DNA of 64,000 bases from Paractinoplanes abujensis (GCF_014204895.1 NZ_JACHMF010000001.1:744001-808000); one strand, 5' to 3'; numbered from the stretch's first letter, positions 39,148-48,160 are shown. Numbers and translations: made by a program. The notes: a model not told the origin generated them from the sequence alone.

Positions 39148-40644
39148 ATGGCAACGATCGAGCACTGGATCGGCGGCGAGTTCACCGCGGGCCGTTCCAC
39201 CCGTACGGGCCCGGTCTTCAACCCGGCCACCGGGCAGAAACAGCACGATGTCGTGCTGGCCTCGTCCGCCGACGTCGACGCCGCCGTGGGCGCGGCCCGG
39301 ACGGCGTTCGAGGAGTGGAGCCAGGCCTCGCTGAGCAAGCGCACCAAAATCCTGTTCAACTTCCGGGAACTGGTCAACGCGCGGGTCGAGCCGCTGGCCG
39401 AGATCGTGTCGGACGAGCACGGCAAGGTGCTCTCGGACGCGGCCGGCGAGGTGCAGCGCGGACTCGAGGTGATCGAGTTCGCCTGCGGCATCCCGCAGCT
39501 GCTCAAGGGCGAATACAGCGACCAGGCCTCGTCCGGCGTCGACGTGTTCAGCTTCCGCGAGCCGCTCGGGGTGTGCGCCGGGATCACGCCGTTCAACTTT
39601 CCGGCCATGGTGCCGATGTGGATGCACCCGGTCGCGATCGCCTGCGGCAACACCTTCGTGCTCAAGCCCAGCGAGCGCGACCCGTCGGCGTCGAACTTCG
39701 TGGCCCAGCTGTGGCGCGAGGCCGGGCTGCCCGACGGCGTCTTCAACGTGTTGCACGGCGACAAGACCGCGGTCGACGGCCTGCTGCAGCATCCGGACGT
39801 CGCGGCGATCTCGTTCGTCGGGTCGACCCCGATCGCCCGCTACATCCACGACGAGGCGAGCAAGCGGGGCAAGCGCGTGCAGGCCCTGGGCGGGGCCAAG
39901 AACCACGCGATCGTCCTGCCCGACGCCGACCTGGATTTCGCCGCCGGTCACCTGACCGCGGCCGCGTTCGGCTCGGCCGGCGAGCGGTGCATGGCGATCT
40001 CGGCCGCGGTGGCCGTCGGCGGCGCCGGGGACACACTGGTCGACCTGGTCAACCGCAAGGCGGGCGAGGTCGTGGTGGGCAGCGGACGCGACCCGGCCAG
40101 CGAGATGGGCCCGGTCGTCACCGCTGCGGCCAAGCAGCGCATCGAAGGGCTGATCGAAAGCGGTGAGCGCGAGGGGGCCAAGGTCACCGTGGACGGGCGC
40201 GGGCTGACCGTCCCCGGTTACGAGGAGGGCTTCTTCGTCGGGCCGACAGTGATCGACCAGGTCGAGCCGTCGATGGAGGTCTACCGCGAGGAGATCTTCG
40301 GGCCGGTGCTGTCGGTCGTGCGCGCCGACAGCGTGGACGCGGCCATCGAGCTGATCAACAGCAATCCGTACGGGAACGGAACCGCGATTTTCACGTCGAG
40401 CGGGGAGGCCGCGCGGAGGTTCCAGCGGGGTGTGCGGGTCGGGATGATCGGCATCAACGTCCCGATCCCGGTGCCGATGGCCTACTACAGCTTCGGCGGG
40501 TGGAAGGACTCGCTCTTCGGCGACAAGCACATCCACGGTCCCGAGGGCGTCTCGTTCTACACCCGCGGCAAGGTCGTCACCGCGCGATGGCCGCACGTCT
40601 CCCACTCGTACGACGCCTCCCTGCACTTCCCCACCTCTTCGTAA
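39148..40644 (+). CDS. mmsA: Methylmalonate-semialdehyde/malonate-semialdehyde dehydrogenase (CoA-acylating)
   Basis: 498-residue aldehyde dehydrogenase. NAD site region with FVGSTPIARYI, catalytic Cys281 in GSAGERCMAIS, and PYGNGTAIFTSSG near the end, all typical of the MmsA/IolA branch. Converts malonate semialdehyde, the last inositol-specific product, to acetyl-CoA. ATG 39148, nine bases after iolD, with AAGGA. Also called iolA in inositol clusters. Confidence 0.93.
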   Translation: MATIEHWIGGEFTAGRSTRTGPVFNPATGQKQHDVVLASSADVDAAVGAARTAFEEWSQASLSKRTKILFNFRELVNARVEPLAEIVSDEHGKVLSDAAGEVQRGLEVIEFACGIPQLLKGEYSDQASSGVDVFSFREPLGVCAGITPFNFPAMVPMWMHPVAIACGNTFVLKPSERDPSASNFVAQLWREAGLPDGVFNVLHGDKTAVDGLLQHPDVAAISFVGSTPIARYIHDEASKRGKRVQALGGAKNHAIVLPDADLDFAAGHLTAAAFGSAGERCMAISAAVAVGGAGDTLVDLVNRKAGEVVVGSGRDPASEMGPVVTAAAKQRIEGLIESGEREGAKVTVDGRGLTVPGYEEGFFVGPTVIDQVEPSMEVYREEIFGPVLSVVRADSVDAAIELINSNPYGNGTAIFTSSGEAARRFQRGVRVGMIGINVPIPVPMAYYSFGGWKDSLFGDKHIHGPEGVSFYTRGKVVTARWPHVSHSYDASLHFPTSS

Positions 40645-40654
40645 AGGGCTGCTC

Positions 40655-41587
40655 ATGGAAGAAATCCGTCACCTGCAACTCGGTAGCTGCCCCGACTCGT
40701 GGGGGGTGTGGTTCGCCGACGACCCGCAGCAGACCCCGTGGTCGCGCTTCCTCGACGAGATGGTTGCGTCGGGCTATTCCTGGCTGGAGCTCGGCCCGTA
40801 CGGGTATCTGCCGACCGATCCGGCTCAGTTGCGCGACGAACTGGGGCGGCGCGGGCTCAGCGTCGCCGGTGGGACCGTGGCCGGAGCCGGTGGGCCGCAC
40901 AAGGACTTCGACGCCGTGGTTGCCGCCGCTCGGGACGTCGCCGCCCTGACGGCCGCCGTGGGTGGGCAAAATGTCGTATTTGTGCCAGTGCCGGGCTATC
41001 GCGACGACGTCACCAACGCCTATCTGGAGCCGGCCGAGCTCGACCCGGACGCCTGGCGGGCACTGGTGACCAACTCCAACACCCTGGGCAAGATCCTGCT
41101 CGAGGAGTACGGCGTCCACATGCGGTTCCACCCGCACGCCGACTACCAGGTGGAGACGCAGACGCAGACCGAGCGTTTCCTCGCCGACACCGATCCCCGG
41201 TACGTCTCGCTGTGCCTGGACACCGGGCATCTGGCGTACCGCAAGGCCGACGTGCCCGGCATCATCCGGAAATACCCGGACCGGATCGGCTACGTGCACA
41301 TCAAGCAGATGGACCCGGTCATCGCCGAGCGCGCCGTCAAGGAGGACCTCGCGTTCGGCAAGGCCGTGGCCCAGGGCGCCAGCGTCGAACCCCCGGCCGG
41401 CGAGCCCGACGTGCCCGCAGTCCTCGACGCCCTCAGCGAGCTCGACGCCGAACTGTTCGTCGTCGTCGAACAGGACATGTATCCGGTCGAGTTCGACGTG
41501 CCGCTGCCGATCGCGCAGCGCACCCGCACCTATCTCAACTCCGTCGGCCTGCACTCCCGTCCCAACTCAGCAGGAGAGAAGATATGA
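40655..41587 (+). CDS. iolE: myo-Inosose-2 dehydratase
   Basis: 310-residue TIM-barrel of the xylose-isomerase-like group. The N-terminal GSCPDSWGVWFADDPQQTPW and LELGPYGYLPTDP are the IolE signature; RFHPHADYQVET and CLDTGHLAYRKAD give metal ligands, as does VEQDMYP. Dehydrates 2-keto-myo-inositol to the trihydroxycyclohexane-dione used by IolD. GAAA-rich 3' end overlaps the substrate-binding gene by four bases. Confidence 0.92.
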   Translation: MEEIRHLQLGSCPDSWGVWFADDPQQTPWSRFLDEMVASGYSWLELGPYGYLPTDPAQLRDELGRRGLSVAGGTVAGAGGPHKDFDAVVAAARDVAALTAAVGGQNVVFVPVPGYRDDVTNAYLEPAELDPDAWRALVTNSNTLGKILLEEYGVHMRFHPHADYQVETQTQTERFLADTDPRYVSLCLDTGHLAYRKADVPGIIRKYPDRIGYVHIKQMDPVIAERAVKEDLAFGKAVAQGASVEPPAGEPDVPAVLDALSELDAELFVVVEQDMYPVEFDVPLPIAQRTRTYLNSVGLHSRPNSAGEKI

Positions 41588-42579
41588 CCCCTCGGACCCG
41601 CACCTTCCGAATCCTCGCCGCCGGCGCGGCGGTGATGCTGGCCGCCGCCGCATGCAGTGGCGGCGGCCGTGAGAAGACCGACGACACGGGCACCTCCGGC
41701 GGCGGCAACGCGGCCGGCAGCTCCGGATACACGATCGCCTTCATCACGCACGAGACGCCCGGCGACACGTTCTGGGACAAGGTCAAGAACGGCGCCAACC
41801 AGGCCGCGAAGGATACCGGCGTCACCCTCAAGTACTCCAGCGATCCGGAGGCCCCCAAGCAGGCCGTGCTGATCCAGAACGCGGTCGACTCGAAGGTCAG
41901 CGGCATCGCCACCACGCTGGTCACCCCCGATGCCCTGGCCGGCGCGGTCAAGGCGGCGACCGACGCGAAGATCCCGGTGGTCGGCTTCAACTCCGGCATC
42001 AACGAGTACCAGAAGCTGGGCGCGCTGATGTACTTCGGCTCGGACGAGACCGTGGCCGGCACCGAGGCCGGCAAGCGGCTCGCCTCGCAGGGCGTCAAGC
42101 ACCCGCTCTGCGTGATCCAGCAGACCGGTTCGGTGGCCCTCGAGGCGCGTTGCGCGGGTGTCAAGAGCTCCGTCCCCGGCACCGAGAACATTCAGGTCAA
42201 CGGGGCCGACGACGCCGCCGTGACGTCGACCCTGCAGGCCAAGCTGGCCCAGGACAAGTCGATCGACGCGATCGTCACGCTCGGCGCGCCGCAGGCCCTC
42301 GACGCGATCAAGGCCAAGGAGCAGTCGGGCAGCCAAGCCAAACTGGTCACCTTCGACCTCAACGAGCAGGCCGCCACGGAGATCAAGAACGGCAACATCG
42401 TGTTCTCGATCGACCAGCAGCCGTACGTGCAGGGCTACATGGCCGTCACGTCGCTCTACCTGAACCTCAAGAACGGCAACGACATCGGCGGCGGCCGCGC
42501 GGTTCTCACCGGTCCGTCCTTCGTGGACAGCGCGAACATCGACAAGATCATTCCGTTCACCAAGAACAACACCCGGTAG
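41584..42579 (+). CDS. Sugar ABC transporter substrate-binding lipoprotein (probable inositol)
   Basis: 331 residues. Signal peptide with lipobox (MLAAAACSGG), then a type I periplasmic-binding fold of the ribose/inositol group: ITHETPGDTFWDKVKNGANQ, VVGFNSGINEYQ, and FDLNEQAATEIKNGNI. Anchored outside the membrane. Embedded in the iol operon and translationally coupled to iolE, so myo-inositol is the likely ligand. Confidence 0.9.
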   Translation: MTPRTRTFRILAAGAAVMLAAAACSGGGREKTDDTGTSGGGNAAGSSGYTIAFITHETPGDTFWDKVKNGANQAAKDTGVTLKYSSDPEAPKQAVLIQNAVDSKVSGIATTLVTPDALAGAVKAATDAKIPVVGFNSGINEYQKLGALMYFGSDETVAGTEAGKRLASQGVKHPLCVIQQTGSVALEARCAGVKSSVPGTENIQVNGADDAAVTSTLQAKLAQDKSIDAIVTLGAPQALDAIKAKEQSGSQAKLVTFDLNEQAATEIKNGNIVFSIDQQPYVQGYMAVTSLYLNLKNGNDIGGGRAVLTGPSFVDSANIDKIIPFTKNNTR

Positions 42580-42593
42580 GCGGGGATGACGTC

Positions 42594-43655
42594 ATGAGCC
42601 AGACTCTCGAGGCGCCCGCGCCGGCGCCTTCCGAACCCTCCAACCGCGTACGGATGGGGCTCGCGCAGCGGTTGCTGTCCCGCCCCGAGATCGGCGCCCT
42701 CGTCGCGGCCGTCATCATCTTCATCTTCTTCCTGATCGCCGCACCCTCGTTCCGCTCGGCCGAATCGTTCTTCACGGTGCTCTACCAGTCGTCGGTGATC
42801 GGCATCGTGGCCGTCGGCGTCGGGCTGCTGATGATCGGCGGCGAGTTCGACCTGTCGGCCGGTGTCATCGTCTACACCGCCGGCCTGTTCACCTCGATGT
42901 TCTGCTGGTACTACGGGGTCAACCTGTGGCTCGGCGCCGCCCTGTCGCTGGTCTTCTGCCTGCTGATCGGCTTCCTCAACGGCTACCTGGTGATGCGCAC
43001 CGGCATCCCGAGCTTCCTGATCACCCTGGGCACGTTCTTCGTGCTGCAGGGGGCCAACCTCGGCGTCACCAAGCTCGTCACGGAGACGGTCTCCACGCCC
43101 GACATCAGCGGCATAGACGGGTTCGACTCGCTCGGCACGGTCTTCTCGTCGAGCTTCAAGATCGGGTCGGTGACGATCTGGACCTCGGTGCTCTGGTGGG
43201 CCTTCTTCGTGCTGCTGGCGGCCTGGATCCTGCAGCGCACCCGGATCGGCAACTGGATCTTCGCGGTGGGCGGCAACCCGGACAGCGCCCGGGCCGTCGG
43301 GGTGCCGGTAGTCCGTACGAAGATCGGGCTCTTCATGGCGGTGTCGTTCCTGGGCTGGTTCGTCGGCATGCACCAGCTCTTCCGGTTCAACACGCTGCAG
43401 GCCGGCGGCGGCGTCGGCAACGAGTTCCTCTACATCATCGCCGCGGTCGTGGGCGGCACCCTGCTCACCGGCGGCTTCGGCAACGCGATCGGCGTGGCCA
43501 TCGGCGCGTTCATCTTCGGCATGACCAGCCTCGGCATCATCTACGCGGGCTGGGACCCGAACTGGTTCAAGGCCTTCCTCGGCGTCATGCTGCTGCTCGC
43601 CGTGCTGGTCAACCTGTACGTCAAACGGATGGCCACCGCCAGGAAAGTGGGCTGA
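42594..43655 (+). CDS. Sugar ABC transporter permease
   Basis: 353 residues, RbsC-like with about ten helices. VGLLMIGGEFDLSAGVIVYT and GNPDSARAVGVPV are conserved permease segments of the ribose/inositol group (the latter is the cytoplasmic coupling-loop region). Paired with the binding protein upstream and ATPase downstream. ATG 42594; the out-of-frame ATG at 42586 is not used. Confidence 0.93.
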   Translation: MSQTLEAPAPAPSEPSNRVRMGLAQRLLSRPEIGALVAAVIIFIFFLIAAPSFRSAESFFTVLYQSSVIGIVAVGVGLLMIGGEFDLSAGVIVYTAGLFTSMFCWYYGVNLWLGAALSLVFCLLIGFLNGYLVMRTGIPSFLITLGTFFVLQGANLGVTKLVTETVSTPDISGIDGFDSLGTVFSSSFKIGSVTIWTSVLWWAFFVLLAAWILQRTRIGNWIFAVGGNPDSARAVGVPVVRTKIGLFMAVSFLGWFVGMHQLFRFNTLQAGGGVGNEFLYIIAAVVGGTLLTGGFGNAIGVAIGAFIFGMTSLGIIYAGWDPNWFKAFLGVMLLLAVLVNLYVKRMATARKVG

Positions 43656-43657
43656 CC

Positions 43658-44473
43658 ATGACCGACACCCTGGCCTCGCACGCCGATCAGACGTTGCACA
43701 AGGGCGACCCGCTCATCGAGATGGAGGAGGTCGGCAAGTCGTACGGGGCGATCCGCGCGCTGCGGGGCATCAACCTGCGTGTCGGCGCGGGCGAAGTGAC
43801 CTGCGTGCTCGGCGACAACGGCGCCGGCAAGTCGACCCTCATCAAGATCATGTCGGGGCTGCACCCGCACAACGAGGGCAGCCTGCGCGTGGACGGCAAG
43901 GACGTCTCGTTCGGGTCTCCCCGTGAGGCCCTCGCGTACGGCATCGCCACCGTCTATCAGGACCTGGCGGTCGTGTCGCTGATGGAGGTCTGGCGCAACT
44001 TCTTTCTCGGCTCCGAGCTCACCGCGGGCAAATATCCGCTGGCCGGGCTCAAGGTGAAGCAGATGCGCGAGATCGCCGATCAGGAACTGCGCAAGATGGG
44101 CATCGTCGTCAAAGACATCAACCAGCCCATCGGTACGCTCTCCGGCGGTCAGCGGCAGTGCGTGGCGATCGCGCGGGCCGTCTACTTCGGGGCGCGCGTG
44201 CTCATCCTCGACGAGCCGACCGCGGCGCTGGGCGTCAAACAGTCAGGCGTCGTGCTCAAATATGTGGCCGCGGCCCGGGACGCGGGGCTGGGCGTCGTCT
44301 TCATCACGCACAACCCGCACCACGCGTACCTGGTCGGCGACCACTTCGTGATTCTGAAACTGGGCCGGATGGCGCTCGACAAGACCCGCCAGGAAGTCGG
44401 GATCGACGAGCTCACCCAGCAGATGGCGGGCGGCGACGAGCTGGCCGAGCTGTCCCATGAGTTGAAGCGGTGA
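43658..44473 (+). CDS. Sugar ABC transporter ATP-binding protein, single domain
   Basis: 271 residues. Walker A GDNGAGKST, signature LSGGQRQCVAIARAV, Walker B VLILDEPTAAL. It holds one nucleotide-binding domain, unlike the tandem RbsA-type ATPases, so it should act as a homodimer (FrcA-like). Ends in the iolG-like start with a GTGA overlap. ATG 43658, two bases after the permease stop. Confidence 0.93.
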   Translation: MTDTLASHADQTLHKGDPLIEMEEVGKSYGAIRALRGINLRVGAGEVTCVLGDNGAGKSTLIKIMSGLHPHNEGSLRVDGKDVSFGSPREALAYGIATVYQDLAVVSLMEVWRNFFLGSELTAGKYPLAGLKVKQMREIADQELRKMGIVVKDINQPIGTLSGGQRQCVAIARAVYFGARVLILDEPTAALGVKQSGVVLKYVAAARDAGLGVVFITHNPHHAYLVGDHFVILKLGRMALDKTRQEVGIDELTQQMAGGDELAELSHELKR

Positions 44474-45495
44474 TCTGGATGCTTCGCGTGGGAGTCATCG
44501 GCACAGGCATGATCGGTCAGGATCACATTCGGCGGATGACCTCGGTTCTGGCCGGGGTTCAGGTCGTCGCGGTCGCCGACGTGGATCTTGAGATCGCCGG
44601 CTCCGTCGCCGGCCCACTGGGCGCTTCCGTGCACAAGTCGGGCGAGGCGCTTATCGCCGACTCATCGGTCGACGCCGTGGTGGTCTGCTCGTGGGGGCCG
44701 ACGCACGAACAGTACGTGCTGGCGGCGATCGCGGCGGGCAAACCCGTGTTCTGCGAGAAGCCCCTGGCCACGACGCAAGAGGCGTGTCTGCGGATCCTCG
44801 AGGCGGAAGTCGCGCACGGCAGCCGGCTCGTGCAGGTCGGCTACATGCGGCGCTACGACGCGTCGTACCGGGCACTCAAAGCCGTGCTGCGCTCGGGTGA
44901 ACTCGGAGCGCCGCTGATGATGCACTGCGCGCACCGCAACGCCAGTGTGCCCGGTTTCTACGAGAAGGAAATGGCGATCACCGACACCGCCGTCCACGAG
45001 ATCGACATGGTCCGCTGGATGTTCGGCGAGGAGATCACCGCCGTACGGGTGCTGCGCCCCCGCCGCAGTGCCAACGGCGGCGACCTGCAGGACCCGTTGC
45101 TGCTGCTCTTCGAGATGGAGAACGGCGCGCTGGTCGACGTGGAGACCTCGGTCAACATCCGGTACGGGTACGACATCCGCGGCGAGATCGTGGGGGAGAA
45201 CGGCACGGCCGCGCTCGGCTCGCTCAGCCCCGTACAGGTGCGCGTGGCGGGCAGGACGTCCGACCCGGTGCCGACCGACTGGCGGGAACGCTTCCTGACC
45301 GCGTACGACGTCGAGTTCCAGGAGTGGATCGACTCGCTGCGCACGGCCGGGCGGCCCATCGGGCCCAGCGCCTGGGACGGCTACGCGGCCGCGGTGGTCT
45401 CCGACGCCGGGGTGGCCGCGCTCCGCTCCGGCGAGAGGGTCCCGGTCAGCCTGACCGACCGGCCCAAGCTGTACGCCCCGGAGGTCCCCGCATGA
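44470..45495 (+). CDS. iolG: Gfo/Idh/MocA oxidoreductase, probable inositol 2-dehydrogenase
   Basis: 341 residues. NAD-binding VGVIGTGMIGQDHIRR at the start, EKPLATT with the conserved lysine near residue 97, and DTAVHEIDMVRW with catalytic Asp and His near residue 175. These match IolG, which oxidises myo-inositol to 2-keto-myo-inositol, the first pathway step. Placement at the end of the iol operon supports this, though related enzymes use other inositol isomers or sugars. GTG 44470 (GTGA overlap) or ATG 44479. Confidence 0.85.
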   Translation: MIWMLRVGVIGTGMIGQDHIRRMTSVLAGVQVVAVADVDLEIAGSVAGPLGASVHKSGEALIADSSVDAVVVCSWGPTHEQYVLAAIAAGKPVFCEKPLATTQEACLRILEAEVAHGSRLVQVGYMRRYDASYRALKAVLRSGELGAPLMMHCAHRNASVPGFYEKEMAITDTAVHEIDMVRWMFGEEITAVRVLRPRRSANGGDLQDPLLLLFEMENGALVDVETSVNIRYGYDIRGEIVGENGTAALGSLSPVQVRVAGRTSDPVPTDWRERFLTAYDVEFQEWIDSLRTAGRPIGPSAWDGYAAAVVSDAGVAALRSGERVPVSLTDRPKLYAPEVPA

Positions 45496-46349
45496 AGATC
45501 GCGCTTGATCCGTACATGTTGCGGCGCGTTCCGCTTCTGGAACTCCCGCGCGTGGTGGCCGACCTCGGCTATCACCACATCGAACTGTCACCCCGCGACG
45601 ACTTTCTCCCGTTCTTCCTCCACCCCCGGGTGGACAAGGCGGGCGTCGCGGCATTCCGCAAGGCGCTGGCCGATGCCGAGGTGTCGGTGGCGTCGGTGTT
45701 GCCGCTCTACAAGTGGTCCGGTCCGGACGAGGACGAGCGGCAAGCAGCCGTACGGTATTGGAAACGGGCCATCGAGATCACCGTCGACCTCGGCGTGGAC
45801 GTGATGAACTCCGAGTTCAACGGCCGTCCTTCTCAGGCGGCGCAGTCGGAGGCGCAGTTCTGGCGCTCGATGGAGGAACTGCTCCCGATCTTCGAGCGCG
45901 AAGGCGTGCGGCTCGTGCTCGAACCACACCCCGACGACTTCCTCGAGGACGGCCTCGGCGCGGTCAACCTGATCCGTGGCATCAACTCCGAGCTGGTCAG
46001 CTTCCTCTACTGCTGCCCCCACACGTTCCACCAGGGCGGCAACCTGGCCGAGATCATCCGGTACGCCGGTCCGCTGCTCACCCAGGTGCACATCGCCGAC
46101 TCGTTCGACTTCCGCGCCTCGTCGGGCCTGCGCTACATCGTCAACCCACCCGGCTCCCCGGCCCGCATCCACCAGCACCTCGACATCGGCCAGGGCGAGG
46201 TCGACTGGGACCAGTTCTTCACCTCCCTGCACGAGGTCGGCTTCGACGGCATCGCCACCGTCTGCGTCTTCGCCTGGGAGGAGCGGGCCGAGGACAGCGC
46301 CCGCTACAACCTGAGCCAGATCACCCAGTACCAGCAGAAGCATGCGTAG
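45492..46349 (+). CDS. Sugar phosphate isomerase/epimerase, IolH/IolI-like
   Basis: 285-residue TIM-barrel. ADLGYHHIELSPRDDFLPFF at the front, VLEPHPDDF, CPHTFHQGGN and QVHIADSF supply metal-binding acids and histidines. Last gene of the inositol operon, overlapping the iolG-like gene by four bases. Probably an inosose isomerase (IolI) or the IolH-type accessory enzyme; the two are hard to tell apart by eye. Confidence 0.85.
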   Translation: MKIALDPYMLRRVPLLELPRVVADLGYHHIELSPRDDFLPFFLHPRVDKAGVAAFRKALADAEVSVASVLPLYKWSGPDEDERQAAVRYWKRAIEITVDLGVDVMNSEFNGRPSQAAQSEAQFWRSMEELLPIFEREGVRLVLEPHPDDFLEDGLGAVNLIRGINSELVSFLYCCPHTFHQGGNLAEIIRYAGPLLTQVHIADSFDFRASSGLRYIVNPPGSPARIHQHLDIGQGEVDWDQFFTSLHEVGFDGIATVCVFAWEERAEDSARYNLSQITQYQQKHA

Positions 46350-46353
46350 AGCA

Positions 46354-46378
46354 GGGGGTCGCCCGCTGGGCGACCCCC
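46354..46378. terminator. Hairpin at the end of the iol operon
   Basis: GGGGGTCGCCC (46354-46364) and GGGCGACCCCC (46368-46378) form an 11-bp perfect stem with a three-base loop, four bases after the last iol stop and four bases from the convergent SRPBCC gene end. No T-run. Probably works in both directions. Confidence 0.75.
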
Positions 46379-46382
46379 GATC

Positions 46383-46859
46383 TCAGGCTTCGGTCAGCGC
46401 GACGAAGCGCTGCAGGTAGAGCGTCCAGCCCTGGTCGTCGGCGACGCCGTCGCGCAGCGACTCCCAGCCCGGGCCGTGGCGGTCGAGGTGGCGGTGCTCG
46501 AGCTCCACCCGCGTACGGTCCGGGGTCTCGGGGATGAAGCGGACCTCGACCTCGCTCGTGTTGGCCAGATCGGTCTCGAGGGTCCACTGGACGCCGATGT
46601 CCCAGCTGAAAACGACCCGGTGCGGCGGATCGTAGGCCAGCACCCGCGCCCAGGCCCACACGCGGCCGTCCTCCACGACGTCGTAGATGCGGCCGCCGAC
46701 CTGCCGCTCGAACACCGTCTCGGTGATCGGTGAGTCCAGCAGATTGTGGTCGCGTGGCTTGATGTCGCCGAACCGCGTCGTGAACAGCTCGAACGCCCGC
46801 TCCAGCGGCGCCTTCACGACGACCTGGCGCAGCACTGCCTGCTCGGTTGCCTCGGTCAT
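46383..46859 (-). CDS. SRPBCC (AHSA1-like) family protein
   Basis: 158-residue helix-grip fold: VVVKAPLERAFELFTTRF, GGRIYDVVEDGRVWAWARVL and RVELEHRHLDRHGPGWESLR are typical of the AHSA1/polyketide-cyclase-like group that binds hydrophobic ligands. Its start overlaps the ArsR stop by four bases, forming a standard ArsR-SRPBCC module. Ligand unknown. Confidence 0.9.
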   Translation of the reverse strand: MTEATEQAVLRQVVVKAPLERAFELFTTRFGDIKPRDHNLLDSPITETVFERQVGGRIYDVVEDGRVWAWARVLAYDPPHRVVFSWDIGVQWTLETDLANTSEVEVRFIPETPDRTRVELEHRHLDRHGPGWESLRDGVADDQGWTLYLQRFVALTEA

Positions 46860-47209
46860 GACTTCCCCTCGTCCTGCTCCGGTGCCTCGGACAAGGCGTT
46901 CCCCTCGTCCTCGACGATCTCCTCGAAACCCTGCAGTGTCCGCTTCCAGAACATGTCGAGCTGGTCGCGGAGTGCGGAAACTCCCGCCGGGTTGAGCCGA
47001 TAGACCCGCCGCGTGCCCGCCGCCTCGTCGTCGACCAGCCCCGCGTCCTTGAGCACCTTGAGGTGCTGGGACACGGCGGGCCGGCTGATCGGCAACGTGT
47101 CGGCCAGCTCGCCCACGGCCCGGGGTCGCTCGGCCAGGCACTCCACGATGGCGCGCCGGCTCGGATCCCCGAGAATCTCCCACCCGTCGGGTCTTTGGTA
47201 AGTACCCAC
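46856..47209 (-). CDS. ArsR-family HTH regulator
   Basis: 117 residues from GTG 47209. Winged helix: GWEILGDPSRRAIVECLAER, then SRPAVSQHLKVLKDAGLVDD and AGTRRVYRLN. No metal-binding cysteine pair. The start lies four bases from the inverted repeat 47213-47232; an upstream in-frame start would put the operator inside the gene, so 47209 is preferred. Autoregulated with the coupled SRPBCC gene by inference. Confidence 0.9.
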   Translation of the reverse strand: MGTYQRPDGWEILGDPSRRAIVECLAERPRAVGELADTLPISRPAVSQHLKVLKDAGLVDDEAAGTRRVYRLNPAGVSALRDQLDMFWKRTLQGFEEIVEDEGNALSEAPEQDEGKS

Positions 47210-47212
47210 GAA

Positions 47213-47232
47213 CGGTAAGCTACGACTTACCG
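47213..47232. promoter_or_regulatory. Inverted repeat, probable ArsR-family operator
   Basis: CGGTAAG (47213-47219) and CTTACCG (47226-47232) with a six-base spacer, just before the ArsR start. A third partial copy, TTGGTAAGTACC, lies at 47195-47206 within the start of the gene. Core GGTAAG, six bases, CTTACC differs from the 32818 site by one base per arm. Confidence 0.75.
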
Positions 47233-47272
47233 ATGCCGCCGTCAAGCGTTTCGGGATCGACAGCGGCTACGC

Positions 47273-47758
47273 ATGTCCGGCAGCATGCCGTGCATGGCGG
47301 GGGAAGCATGGGCGACGCTGACGTCGCTGGGCGGGGTCGCCCTGGGCGGCGGGCTGTCGTTCCTGGTGCAGCGCACCACACAGCAGACGGCGGCTCGGCT
47401 GGAACAGTCCAAACAGGAGAGCGTCCGCACCGAGGCCCGCCGCGCCGAGCGGCTGGCCCTGCTGGAACGCTTCATCACCGTCGCCGCGGACGCGGAACGA
47501 TGCGCCTTCAGCCGCCCACCGGAGTGGGTGGAGGGCGACGAGTGGCATGCACCCACCCAGGCCGTGATGAACCGCTTCTGGGTCGAGGAGCGCATGATCC
47601 GTGTCCTGTTCCCGGGCCCGGTCCACGACGCCGCACGCGCCTACTTCCTCGTGCTCAACGGGGCGGTCTGGCAAGGTCTGCCCGAGGGCCGCACGGTGGG
47701 CGAAGTGATCGAGGAACCGCACCTGAAGTTCCTCGACGCCGCCCGCAGCGCCCTCTGA
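47273..47758 (+). CDS. Hypothetical protein with one membrane helix and coiled coil
   Basis: Up to 161 residues; starts at 47273, 47285 or 47294 are possible. An N-terminal hydrophobic helix (ATLTSLGGVALGGGLSFLV) precedes a charged helical segment (QQTAARLEQSKQESVRTEAR) and a globular part with WVEEERMI-like helices. Resembles small membrane-tethered actinobacterial proteins of unknown function. Divergent from the second ArsR module across its operator. Confidence 0.6.
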   Translation: MSGSMPCMAGEAWATLTSLGGVALGGGLSFLVQRTTQQTAARLEQSKQESVRTEARRAERLALLERFITVAADAERCAFSRPPEWVEGDEWHAPTQAVMNRFWVEERMIRVLFPGPVHDAARAYFLVLNGAVWQGLPEGRTVGEVIEEPHLKFLDAARSAL

Positions 47759-47930
47759 ACGGTCACTGTCTGGGCGGTCTCGGCGATCGTGTCCGCGATC
47801 GGGCGGGTCTTCCAGCCCTGCGGGCGTTCGGCCTTGGCCGTGGCGTCGAGGTCCCGGCTGATCAGGGCACGCGGGTTGCGCACCTGCGGGTTGACCCGGG
47901 CCAAGCCGAAGGCCCCCAGCAGCGGCATCT
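47757..47930 (-). pseudogene. Possible 3' remnant of an NAD-dependent epimerase/dehydratase-like gene
   Basis: On the minus strand the frame MPLLGAFGLARVNPQ...GWKTRPIADTIAETAQTV has strong G/C third-position bias and resembles the C-terminal helix of SDR-type epimerases (GLRxRPLAxTxRDT). No matching upstream part is visible and there is no stop at the expected end. Probably a truncated gene fragment; the match is from memory and weak. Confidence 0.35.
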
Positions 47931-48072
47931 CCCGGGTCGGCACCTTTGGCCGCGCGTTCGCCGTCCAGCTCACCGGAGCCCTCAGGCGCGCCGGCCCCGA
48001 CCGCACACAGCGGGTCCTCACCTCCATCCTGGACGGCCTGGGCTCCCACGCCACCCGCCATCACCCGCGGCC

Positions 48073-48160
48073 GCTGCTGGGCCCGCTCCGCGGCTGCTGC
48101 TGGGCCCGCTCGGGGACCGCTTCGCGGCTGCTGCTGGGCCCGCTCCGGGCCCGCTCCGCG
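48073..48160. repeat. Three imperfect repeats of a GCTGCTGGGCCCGCTCCG-type unit
   Basis: Copies begin near 48073, 48097 and 48130 with extra CTG or CCGGGC insertions. No gene is supported here. The interval 47931-48307 otherwise holds only GC-rich sequence with no convincing frame. Confidence 0.55.
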
